Source: Ooceraea biroi
Lineage: Eukaryota > Arthropoda > Insecta > Hymenoptera > Formicidae
Reading direction: 5' to 3'
Assembly (NCBI RefSeq): GCF_003672135.1
Contig: NC_039517.1
Span: forward strand, 930,001 to 994,000
DNA length: 64,000 nt
This document shows positions 34,164 through 45,323 of this stretch, one piece after another (within the stretch, counting starts at the first letter, position 1; every line of letters starts with the position of its first letter). The notes below the pieces were generated by a model. That model saw only the letters and a program-made list of their open reading frames with translations, made no database searches and had not been told where the DNA came from. The translations under genes and the position numbers were made by a program.

Positions 34164-37100
34164 GCGCTCGAGAAATTCTCACTTGTCTCTACCTCGTCGA
34201 TATTCCGCGTGCGTATTGCGCGAGAGCTAGAATCCTCCCGCGGATCTCTGCCCGCCTCCCCCGCCAACCCCCTCCGCCAGCCCTCCGATTACCCCCTGTA
34301 CATTATTTCTTGTTGTACCATGATGTTGATTGTTCAAATAAATGCGAAAGTGCGACATTTGTGGTCTTGATCATTAACGATAATCCGCTTCAATGAATCC
34401 GCTCGCGGGGCCCGCTCGCAGAGCGACGAGACGAGGCGATCGGCGAAGGGCACCGCTCCACGATTAACCCTTTGCTTTAACGAGGGACACTCGCGCTGCA
34501 GATCGCAGGACAATCCAAAATTGGAAGCCACGTGAGACGCGCGGTTGCCACAGTTCGCGTGGGCGTTGTGCTTAAACTTTGATCCATCCTCAGGGGACAC
34601 TTTCACTTATTCTCTCTGAATTCTATATATTATAGTGTTACTGCCGAACCCTTTCTAGTCTTTTCTGTAAGAATATGTTGAATCTGATCGCTCGTGACGA
34701 AGAATAAACGAAACGGCAGGCGCTTATCCGGCGGACGCTTACGCGACGCGCAAATCAAACATCAAATCAACGACGGGAGGAAACATGGTAAGGCAAGGGG
34801 TTCAGGGAGCCAACGAACCATTCGCTAGATTTCCCTCGCAGGATGCAGTTCCTTGACGAGGTCGATCGGCCGTCTGATTATTGTCGCGGGATTTCTTCAT
34901 CCACGCGCAGCCGAAGCTCCGCTCTCGAGCCTCCTCTCTCTCTCTCTCTCTTGCTGTTTCTCTCTTCTTCACCTTCTATTCTTTTTTCTGCCTTTTCGTC
35001 GAGGATCGCCGTGGGCGAGAATCACTTTTACTCTCGCGTCTCATTTCCATCCGCGATGTATCCATGAATAATTACGGCAAAAGTTCATCCGCGACTTAAA
35101 CCGTGGCGCGGCACCGTGGTCCCGTCGTCGCGGATTAATTAAGAGCTTAATGAACAACGTGAGCGACGCCGCGGGACGCGCAGGGAGAGCAGGGGGATTG
35201 CCAGAGGGGGAAGAGAGACACGGCGAAAAATCGGCGCACATAATCGATCGTGCCTGAAACCCTGGTACGTTCGGTTCTCTCCTCCTCAAGACGGATTTTT
35301 TTGGCGCTTTGATTGTTCCTCTCTCGTTTCGGTTCCACGTCGATGGTGTGCACTCTCTCTGTGACAAACGCTGGTTTGTCGATCGACGGCGACAAATACA
35401 GGTTCGATTATTCCGTCACTCGAGTACGGTATAATTAGCGGCACGCTATGGGTCGCCGCAAGTGACCGCCAGAAATATCACGGCGCAGTGAAGATTCATT
35501 CGATTTCAGCACTATTCCAAGACTATTCTAGGACTATTGTGGGATCAGAGAGTTTATTCTGGGATCAGAGCATGTCCTTCAGGAAAATATTAATTACTAT
35601 TAATATAATATAAATACATCTTGTTCTCCTTTTAAGCGGCGCTTAATAATAAATAGCGTGAGTTTCCCGATTCGCTCGAAAATTATATAGCAGCTCTCGT
35701 TCGTGGTACCTGTAAACAGCGTCGCAATTTTCCATTGCATTGCAATAATTTCTTCACGTATTTAATAACAATCATATTTAAAATAATAAATAATGAAATA
35801 ATCCATTCGCGAAGCCAGCCCTGAATTCGAAAATTTCAATCGCACGGTTAAATTAAATTTCTTCTTTGCAAAGTGCGTACGATCGGAGTTCCCTGTTCCC
35901 TCTCCGATTACAATCGATTACGTTGCATCGTTGCTCCACGTCGGCGGGCTTTTCGACAGCGCGTAGACATTGACATAATTAAAAAAGCGTGTCTTACGAA
36001 ATCTTTCCTCCGTACGAATCGTTCGACCACTGGCTCGCAAGCATCGGCGTATATTTTATAATATAATTCAGGCAACCGATGATTCCTTGATAATGTATGA
36101 TCCTGGATGACTCTTTCGCGTTTCCGATTCGTGCACGCGCACATTTTCTAGGCGCGCTCGTCGCTCGCGCGTTCCGCGTATTGTTTCATCGTTTAAAAGC
36201 AGTTCCTCACTCGGGGAAGGTTGGAAAACATTGCTCCAACATTCCAGCGAGAGCTCGGTGTTTGCTCATCGTCGAACGCATCAGACCGGCTTCAAAGGTG
36301 TTTCTCGCTACGCCTACGGTTACGCATCGAAGGCTCGTGTCGTTGTTGCTTATCGCGAAATCGAATATCGTGGCACGTTTTACCTTGAACAAGTAGTCGC
36401 CGCCTCCTCCGCCTCCTCCTCTTCCTCCTCCACCTCGTCCTCCTTCGAGGATTTTATTGCCCGAGTCGAGTGACGTAATTCGCAACAAAAAAGGCTCTAA
36501 CATCGGCTCCGTCCGATAACAGTTAACGCATAGCTTTTTTTCCCGTCCTTCTGCTCAAGAGAATTATATAGTTTTGATTTAGACTCGCTCGACTGTCACT
36601 TCTTAATTATTGCGGCTGGCTGGTGTTGATTGCGATATTTTTCCTGGCCTCGAAATAAGACTGGCCGAGACCGCGGAATCGTGCGGAATCGTTCGTTATC
36701 GCCGGCTTCGAGCGAGGCTCTCTTTCCCCTTTTACATAGGTACGTCACGGCAAACATCACGTAAACTAGATCGATCGGGAAACCGGAATCACGTAATACA
36801 TTTAACTCCATACGACACACGTGAAAAAACAAACATGTTTACATACCCAGAAGGACGTGATCGTTGATAAAAAGCCGCGGGATGTAAAAAATTAATCATT
36901 TCGCGGTAATTAATCACACGCGTGGGAAACAACGATTATATTTCCGTCCGACTGTCACGAAACACTAGGAAAATATTTCTCCAACGAGAGATAATTTCGC
37001 TGGAACTATTTAAATTGGACTCCAATTTCTCTCTGTCTTGCCAAGAGATGATCTTCTCCGAGAAAGAGAGAGAAAGAAAAAGAGAGAGAGGACGCATAAT

Positions 37101-37453
37101 AATTTATTATCACACTGCCGAAATTGTCATTGACCTAGCGTAATAAGATTTCCGCTATCGCAACCAGAGTGTCGATGTTCATTATATCGCGAGAGGTCCC
37201 ACTGACGCTTTTCGGCCGAAATGATCGCTCGTCACGTTGTCACGGAGGATGATGGCGAAATATTTGGATCGACGGATCTCCATGGGGTTTTCGTGGGACG
37301 GTCGCGCCCACGTCGTGAATTAATTGGAGGCACGCTGCACGTCTGGCCCAATTTTTCCACGTGGAGCTGCATGGGCCGCAATCGTAAACGCTATTTCGCG
37401 CGATCCAACGCTATCTCGAGCTAGCTCTTTGCACAGCTGATTCCAGCACGAAA
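34164..37453. other. Non-coding DNA
   Basis: No gene recognised. AT-rich stretches lie at 35560-35860. There is a short direct repeat of GGGATCAGAG at about 35541 and 35561, a (TCC)n-like tract at 36395-36440 and GA-rich sequence near 37060-37092. Confidence 0.6.
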
Positions 37454-37511
37454 GTACGTACGCATGTATGTATGCATGTATATGTATGTGTGTGTGTGTA
37501 TGTATGTGTGC
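37454..37511. repeat. 58-bp strictly alternating purine-pyrimidine tract (GTAT/GT)n
   Basis: Every base alternates purine and pyrimidine for 58 positions, combining TACG, GTAT and GT units. Alternating tracts of this kind are prone to left-handed Z-DNA, although the TA steps weaken that tendency. Confidence 0.9.
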
Positions 37512-38754
37512 TGAACTGGACGGCATACGGGTTACTCAAATGAGCGACCTAGCTTAGGACCCGGCGTATAATCGATTCCTCGCGACAGGCGCCGATTAAT
37601 CAAGCGGTTCTCTTTGATGGGAGCTCGTAACGAGATTCTTGGACTAATTTGATAGACCGATTTCACTCTCCCAGTGAGTGAATCTTCTCGCTTCCGTGTT
37701 GCCATCCCGCTCACAAGACTTTTTTTTATAGTCTGATGAGTAATAATTGGTCGTGAGGTTCCTTCCTCGAGACGCGTTATTGATGCTGGATTGCGTAATA
37801 TGTAAACGATCTCAGATTCTCGCAGTAGAACCGAGTCGATTCGCTTAACGAGTAATACACAATTAACTCGCCGAGTGCAATGCGATTTTTATTTGGCATC
37901 TCTCTCAAATTGCCAATCATCTTCGATTGACACTTTTAATCGGGACAATTCCGAACTTCTTGTTACACGCTTCAATGTACTTCAACGTACTCGAAGCACC
38001 CACAATGTTAGCCGACGTTTTTCCGCTTTCACGCTGGGATCTCGCCGGCTGATCGGCACGTCGTCGCGGCGATTTCGAAATTAGCAGCCGCCAGCAGGCT
38101 CGATGAAGGCGTCGGCTCCGTCGCATCGGCAGGGCGAGCACGTAACAGTCGGTTTCTTCGTCGACGATCGACGTACAATGCAACATAACGGGCTTAAAGC
38201 GCATTAACGCGTTCCTCGCGCGAACGACACGCGGATACGAGTGACCGTTATATTCCGAACGCGTTCGTCCGTTCGTTCATTCGTCCGTCTCGTAAATCTC
38301 GACGGTTTTTACAGCCCGCCGAATCTATCCAAGGGAATAACGCGCGGTTTTTCGCCACGATGGAAAGGCCACGCGCGCACGCGTGGCCGCGGCCGCTTTC
38401 CGCTCGCGTTCGCGCGCGCGCGCGGGCGAGAGCACTCTTGCAGTCTCGCTTTTTACGCGCATTGTTCGCGGTTTATGTCGCTCTTATTTTTACGGCCGTT
38501 AAAGGCGAAAGAGCACGATCGCGCCACCGGGAAACAGCCCGTCGATTTCATTGCCTGCGTTCGCTTCCTGCCAGGGTTGTCTCGCCTTCCCCCTCCGCCG
38601 CCCCCCCCCCCCCCGTGCGCAGATTAACCGCGCGATGCATTATTCAGCGCGCGGTCCCCCGTCGCCTGAAAATCGCGATTATAATTTTATTCAAAATGAA
38701 GCCTCGCCGAGGAAGAGCGACGAGGAGTCGCGCGAGGCGAGCCTCACTCGCGCA
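37512..38754. other. Non-coding CpG-rich DNA
   Basis: Contains GTTCGTCC-type repeats near 38264-38290, a GC-alternating patch near 38409 and a run of fourteen C at 38601-38614. No protein recognised. Confidence 0.6.
38601..38614 (+). repeat. C14 homopolymer
   Basis: Fourteen consecutive cytosines directly after CCGCCG. Length may be unreliable in the assembly. Confidence 0.9.
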
Positions 38755-38850
38755 ACATTATTTAATTGATCAATTAATTCCGCCGCGAGGCTTAATGATC
38801 TCTCGCTGTTAATTAAGAGATAATGAGTCGCGATCTTTGTTAATTAACGG
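38755..38850. promoter_or_regulatory. Homeodomain-type AT palindrome cluster (candidate enhancer core)
   Basis: A perfect 16-bp palindrome TTAATTGATCAATTAA lies at 38762-38777, followed by TTAATTAA at 38809-38816 and again at 38840-38847, with TTAATGATC between. TAATTA cores are bound by many homeodomains. The cluster stands out from the CpG-rich flanks and lies about 14 kb downstream of vvl. Enhancer function is inference only. Confidence 0.3.
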
Positions 38851-41799
38851 AGAATAATTCAGGTAGCTTCGATTTAATGTCAAAGGTCAAACCAACAATT
38901 TTTTTCACTGCATTCTGCTTCATCCTGGCGAATATTTGCTGTTGATCGACGCGCATTCCGGGAATCCTCTCGCGAATCCTGGCAGCCGCGGCAGTCGTGG
39001 CAGACGAGCGGATGTGTGAACGGAGACCTACGCTCGCCACGTGCATTTCCGTCGATTTCTCCGTGACAACCTCGTGACCAATGTCACGCGCGGAGACAGG
39101 GTGGCGCGAAAAAATCAACGACGTTAATATGCAAATCGTGATCGTCGTCGTGTACGCGACGATTACGGCCGGTGGCGAAGATCACGTGGCTTTCTGGCGG
39201 CGATCTCCGCCAATCCAGGCGAATGGGCGTTACGCGGAGATATCGCGTTACGATCTACTCACTTCGGAAGCGCGCAAAACGTGCTCCGAGTAATCTCCGC
39301 CGAGAAAAAGAGAGAAAAAAAAATAGAAAGGGGGGAGAGGCAGGGTAAAAGACCAGCAAGGGGATAATGCCGATAATCATAATCGCGATCCGCCGTCACC
39401 ATCCCTCCTCGTCGCTCGACTCGCTGCTCGCATCGATCGTCTTCGATCCCCATCGATCTTGAAACCATAAAATTCTTCCGCGGTTTTCGTAGAAAAATTA
39501 GGCTCTCAGTACCGTTAAGTTTTGATAATAAGACCCTGGATAAGTTCCGCGTGATGCTTCACAGAACTAAGCTTCGAGGAATTAAAGAAAATAGAAAAAA
39601 AATAACAAAGTACAATTCTTTTATAATGGCATAATGGAGTATTCGAATGGAGTTACCTTGAAAAATTAGTACCACTTAAAGAATCGAGGCTTAAAAAAAT
39701 CTATCACACATCTGTCGAGGGATGATTCATTTAGCTTCAGGACAGCATTATTGAAAATCGGCGCTCGACACGGGCGATTCCGTTCTCGCGTGCCAACGTG
39801 CGTCGCCCGTGCACACCGCAACGGAGGTGACGGTCTGATCGTGCTGACGGCTGACACGTGCTTCCGGTTCCTCCGGCGCGGTGCGAAAGAACGGCGCTGC
39901 GCCCCGATGCGCGACGCTTAAGTGGCCGGCGCCGGCATTCGGGCGCATCCACGCGAGGCGGATTATTATGTTGATGTGTGAATCGGCTTTAATTATGTGT
40001 GGAAACGCGTCCGTGCGATTAAGATGCATCATCGCTCGAAGCGGGGAGAGGCAGAGGGCGCGAGCGTTTTTTCCTCGGCGCATCGGCGCTCTTTAGCGAC
40101 GCATTTCGCCGCGATTAAGTCGTTTAATGAGACATTTGAATCGCGCCTTAAGCGACACGCACGAGCGCGCGAGATCGCGCGACGCCCTCTTGAAGCATCG
40201 TCGTTACAAAACTACTGACCGCGTCTTACCCCTTCGCTTCAACCCGTTCCCCCCAGTCTCTGTACGGTCTTGGTCTTTCGTTGATACCACCCTCTGTCAG
40301 CGGGGGCCGCTACCGGCTTTCCCCCTCGGCTGCACGGATCACAAACGTACTAATTTGACGCTACACCTGTCACACCCTCGTTAGCCACCCGCCCCTCGTG
40401 TCTCTTCCGCTGCTACTTGTCACTGGCAGTGACATCGGTCACTTCGGAAGTCGGCCTCCCCCTCCGCGGTCGTGCGCCGCGCCGTCACGACCCAACGACC
40501 GTGCGTGCCCTTCGACCGGTCATCGGTAACAACGGCCTACGGCCGCGGATGAAAGCGGACGGGAGAAAAAAGGACCGGGACGTATATACGAGGGCGAGGG
40601 GCAGGGTGGAGAAAGAAGCGGAAAAAAGCAGAGCGCGCGCGAAACCAGGTGCCAGCCAGGAAATCGTCCGACGGTTTCACCTCGGCGAGGCGTGACACGC
40701 GCGAACAATGAGAGTGGCGTATCGAAAGGGGGTGAAACTGACCGACATGGGAGAAAGACGGAAGGAGAACGGCGTGACGAGGAAGAGGGGACGGAGGGAG
40801 GCACGGAGGCGCCGTCTCCTGATGAGGGCAAACGCGGGCCTGCCAGGGGTGGAAGTCCGAGTTCTCCGCGGAGGGAAAGTCACGGGAAGAGAAAGGGAAA
40901 CGCGAACGGGAGGGTCCGGGGGAGGAAGGAGAACGTTGCAGGGGAGGAAGTGACGAAGGGAGCACGGAGGGGCTGTTGCCGCGGAGTAGGGAGATTAGAG
41001 GGGTGGCGCGCCGCCGTGATAAGAGAGGGGCGAGATACCTGGAGGAGGGCAGCGAGGGTGGAGGTGGCGTGGAGGGTGAAACTCGGCGCACGCGCTGATC
41101 AACCCCCGTCAACCCCTCCGAGCCTCCGGCGGAAGGGGGAGGCGCACGCGCTCTGGGACTCGCGCTCGCGCCTCCACCCCGCGGTCTTTCAACCCCCCGC
41201 GGGAGCGCGTTCCGCGTCCCTCCCTCTACGGCGGTTTCGTTCACACCTACCGAAATTATCTTCATAGGCGTAGCACGCGCGCGACGTCTGCATTGAATCG
41301 CGCGTGCACGCTGCAATTTGTGCCGCGACGCTTCGTTGGCGGTCGATCGACGAGTGTCGGCCGGTTTTCACGATTTTCTCAACGTTTCGACTCTTGTTTC
41401 GGTGTTTCGCCCGAGCTGTGTGATCTCTCCTCGGTATTCCGTTCGCGTGTCCCACGATTTGTCCAACGCGCCGCGGCACCGATTTGAACCTGACCCCGTT
41501 TGCGTAGAATCCTCGCGAACGTGGCGCTGGTCGATGCACGTTGACACGCGATCCAAGTCACGGCGAGCATTTCGGCTAATTTCGGAGGCAGACTCCAGAG
41601 TCTCAAGATTCCTAAACTCCTTTTACGGAAATCCTGGTAAATAAGCAGCACGATATGCTGAGAGAAAAGGGAAAGCGATGGCCGTAGGACGAAAAGGGGA
41701 AGAAAGAATCTCTACGGTAACGGTACATCTTAGAGCCGCTCTTCGGAGCAGATATTACGTTACTGGCGGATCACATACTAGAGGAATCTCGTCTCATCT
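38851..41799. other. Non-coding DNA including a purine-skewed block
   Basis: Contains the octamer at 39129-39136. From about 40550 to 41090 the + strand is strongly purine- and G-rich, giving long Arg/Gly/Glu frames on + and Pro/Ser/Arg frames on - (780 bases on -, starting from a TTG). Neither resembles a known protein. Confidence 0.55.
39129..39136 (+). promoter_or_regulatory. POU octamer ATGCAAAT
   Basis: Exact octamer about 300 bp from the TAATTA cluster at 38.76-38.85 kb, which makes it slightly more interesting than an isolated match. Confidence 0.25.
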
Positions 41800-41837
41800 T
41801 TCCCAGAAAAAGTTCCCAGAAAAGTTCCCAGAAAAAA
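41800..41837 (+). repeat. 12-13 bp tandem repeat, three copies
   Basis: Three successive units of TTCCCAGAAAAG differing only in the length of the A run. Confidence 0.9.
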
Positions 41838-44800
41838 CATCGAGCGAGAGTCCGTTTCACTTCAATTCTCAATTCCCGTGCGAGAGGGTGGCTCTTCGCA
41901 GTCGTCGCCGTCGAATTCCGGTTCTCCCGTGGTCTTTCTCGCTATCATCACGTCGCCAATCCCGTTCGCCTTCCTGACATTCCTCCGATCGGGGCGTGAA
42001 CTCGCGCCGGCTTCGCATCGATTTAACCGCCGCGCCGATTGATAAAGGGGTGGCTCGCTCCTACAAGACACCGGTAGCCCGCTCGCAGTCGGCGGCACCC
42101 GACACGTCAGCCGACCTTATCTGGAACACCGTAATTATACCCGGCGACACCCCTCGCGTTTCTCTCCGCTATTGCATCTCCATCTCGGATTTGCTTTGGC
42201 TTTGTTCGTCGGCATTCCGCGCGCGTACGTACTCGCGAGTCGCGAGCAGACTTCGTACGAGCCTCGTCGTCGCTGATACAAAAGCTGTTTCAGGAAGGAT
42301 CGGTCGGTGTCTCAAAACGTCGATTGACAGCTGGGGATTATTTTTATTATTTATGAATGATTTTATTATTATGAATGATATTGTAACACTCAGTAATTTG
42401 CATCTGCAAAATCGATTGCTTAATAATTGTAACAGAGAGGCATAACAGCCACACAGAATTTACGTCGTATTCTTATTTATTAAAATTATGGAAATAATTA
42501 TGCAAACATGTTACGGTGAATGTTCGCAATCTATTTGACGTGAACGGAAGGTCAGTTATATTACGCTTCGGCAGCGTACGCCTTAAATCATTGCATCCTT
42601 CAAGTTATTTAGGACTTTTCTCTTCGCGAAACATTCCACATGACGAGGAAGCGCGAATGGGACGTTACGTGTTTCGCGTGCGACAAGACAGCATCGGCTT
42701 TAATTGTACGGGATGTACACGCGCGCGGAAGCTCCGCGCTCGGCTGTCAAGCGCGTCGCTCGAGCCCATGGGTTGTCGTTGCTTCCGTTAATTAGTTATT
42801 GACGACCATGTCTGTCTGTCTCTCTCTCTCTCTGCTGCTCCCTCGGGGATCGCGAGAGATGCGTAATGCACTCAGCCGTTTCTGCTGGCACACGTGTCGA
42901 AACACAACGAGGAAGTGCAAGCGCGAGATCGCCGTGGGAAAAATACATGCGCCCAAACCGCAAGGCGCTGACCAGCTCTCGGTTAAACAGGCCTTTTCCC
43001 CGAGCCCGCGCTCGTGCACAAACCTTACTCACTCTTCCCGCAAACAGCTTGAGCAATTGAGGAAGCGCAAAATGTGCGCGATCATTCCCTGCAGCATTCA
43101 TCGATCGAACTGACTCGAGACGAGTCTGCCTGCTCGCGGCAACTCGACAACATGCGTCTCGTTTACCGGAATCCAACTGCGATCCTATCAGTCCTATCGG
43201 TGGCCTTAACAGGTTCGATCGGACTCGATCGGAATCAACTGCAGCAGACTCGGCTGTCCTCGAACTGAAAGTCCTCTTTCGCGAGAGAACGTTTTCTCGC
43301 GCTTCGACGAGGACATTCCTGCGGCACTCGGAGCGGTTCCTCCGCGTGCCGAGGAACCGTGGAACCAGGGGATCCGCGAGGAGGAAGAGAGAGACTCTCA
43401 TCCCCTCGTCGTCGCGAGGTTTCCCGTGTTGCGTGGCAGTCAGCAGCCTCCTCCTTCCTCCCTTCCAGCTGATCCTCTCAAGGTAGTCGCCTCGTTGACA
43501 TTCCACGGGCGTATTAGCGAGGCGTGAACAGATCTCGACACCGGCGCATTGATTTAATAGCCGATGCCCACACTAGGATCTTCACTGCTAGCAGCCGCGT
43601 TTCTCGTCATCGTCATCGTCGTCATTGTCATCGTCGTCGTCTCTTTTATACACGAACGGACGTAGGTACATATGGTACCTACGTGCACATGCGTGTGCGG
43701 AGGAAACAATTGAACGCCATCCTTTCCTCTCTCCGTTTTTCCCTCTGGCTCGTCTCTCTCTTCATCTCTCTTTATCTCTCAGTCTCTCCAGTCGCCATTC
43801 CATCGCCTCTTTCTGTCTCTCTCCTTCTCTCTCTTTGTCCGTCTGTCTGCCTGACTGTCTCTCTGTCTCACTTTTTCCCTCCGCGTCTCCCCTCTCGCGC
43901 TCTGAAGCTTAATAAGCACCGCTACCTACATTCCATTTCCGGTGACGCTGACGTCACTCAACAATCCGGCTACGAAGAGCGAGCGCGCGAGCAGCGCGAG
44001 CTCCGATCCACCGTGCACGTATCTCCTAATCTGCCGTTTTCGTCCTCGCGGCTTCCTGTTCGGCCATCGAGAGAGACAATCGCAGATCCTTTCGCGATCG
44101 AGTCGCGAGCTCGCGACGGACCGCGCGATCATCGTTGCCCGCTTCCAATGAGCATTTCCCTTCGATTCCCGCGATCCACGATTCGAAGATTCTCCAAGAG
44201 TTCGAGAAGAGCGACACGAAGCCGAACCGAAAGAAGTTTATTATGGTGATTCTCTCGTCCTGGGTGTTCCTCATAGTTGCGATATATAAGCTACCCCCCA
44301 CGACGCGTCACGCTGACGTATTAGAGCCATAAAACTCATGCAGATTTCTATATTTCACATGTCATACATGGTTTTTCTTATACTCGACCCCCGTCGAGGG
44401 GGGCCAACATCAGGTATAGATCAGTTTTCAATAGGTGGCATTTCGTCCCCGGTCAAGATCGGACGGCAACGTCAAACCATCGAAAAACTATCTATAATGA
44501 AATTGAGTGCGTCATAGTTTGTCATAGTCGCTATTATTATACTCCACAGTCCCGTTAGAGATAAAGAAAGAGAGTGAGAGACTACCATGACCACTGCTAT
44601 AGACCAATGATATAGAAGATTTCCCGGAATTTCCGTTTCCCCGTCGTGTCGCCGTTTCGCGTTTTATTCTGACGTTTTTCTCCCGCGCAAACTCCTTCGT
44701 GAAAGTCTGGCGAAACCTGTAGCCAAAATGTTACGAGAGAAACAGACACTGACGCACCTGGAGGGGGGACAGAAGCAGAAGAAACGGGAGATGGACCAAA

Positions 44801-45137
44801 GTGGCGGAGACAAACGCCGGAGATCGAGAGGACCGACGTGCGAGAGAGCGTAAGAGACAAAGAGAGGACAAGAAAGAATGAAAGAGAGAAAGAGAGAAGA
44901 GGGAACCGATCGTGCGCGTCCGACAGCAACATAACCAGGTAGGCCTTGAACAACTCCGGGGGGACCCACGCGCGCGTACGGCTCTCTAGGAGTGTTGGCT
45001 CGTACATATAGAGAGGCATTCTCTCGGTGGCGCTGCCGGGCAAAAGACAGATAAATAACTCAGGTATGGCATTGGCTAAGTAAACGAGCCTACGCATGTG
45101 CGCTCGTGAAACGTACACCTGTACGTCCACCACGTGT
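41838..45137. other. Non-coding DNA with CT-rich and CGT-rich simple repeats
   Basis: (TC)n at 42811-42833, CATCGT repeats at about 43607-43645, and a long CT-rich block at 43720-43900 that creates a 241-codon Ser/Leu/Arg-rich frame with no recognisable domain. An octamer (reverse) lies at 42396-42403. The segment 44300-44540 has lower CpG content than its flanks and includes a CCCCC/GGGGG hairpin at about 44388-44404; its nature is unknown. Confidence 0.55.
42396..42403 (-). promoter_or_regulatory. POU octamer (ATTTGCAT on + strand)
   Basis: Exact octamer in an AT-rich patch (42350-42510) downstream of vvl. It could occur by chance. Confidence 0.2.
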
Positions 45138-45167
45138 CGCATACGTGCGTGCGTATATGCGTGCGCG
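45138..45167. repeat. 30-bp alternating purine-pyrimidine tract
   Basis: Strict alternation of CG, CA, TG and TA steps for 30 bases, followed 130 bases later by (TC)n at 45301-45323. Confidence 0.8.
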
Positions 45168-45300
45168 AGCGCGTGTAACGTTGTAGAGAGCTCGGAACGC
45201 GCGTCGTCGTCGCGCGAGAGCGCGCGGTGCGCCTCTCGTAACACGGTGTACACGCTCGCGTGGGCGGACTCGGCTTATATGCGTCGCGATTCTCTCTTTT

Positions 45301-45323
45301 TCTCTCTCTCTCTCTCTCTCTCT
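45301..45323 (+). repeat. (TC)n microsatellite
   Basis: About eleven TC units flanked by T runs. Confidence 0.92.

Noticed and set aside
40537..41316. 259-codon - strand frame overlapping a 191-codon + strand frame
   Set aside because: The - strand frame starts at TTG, is Pro/Ser/Arg-rich and mirrors the purine-skewed block; both strands are open for compositional reasons.
43524..44249. 241-codon + strand open frame
   Set aside because: It begins without a clear start signal and is built from CGT- and CT-rich simple repeats giving Arg/His then Ser/Leu runs; no domain is present.
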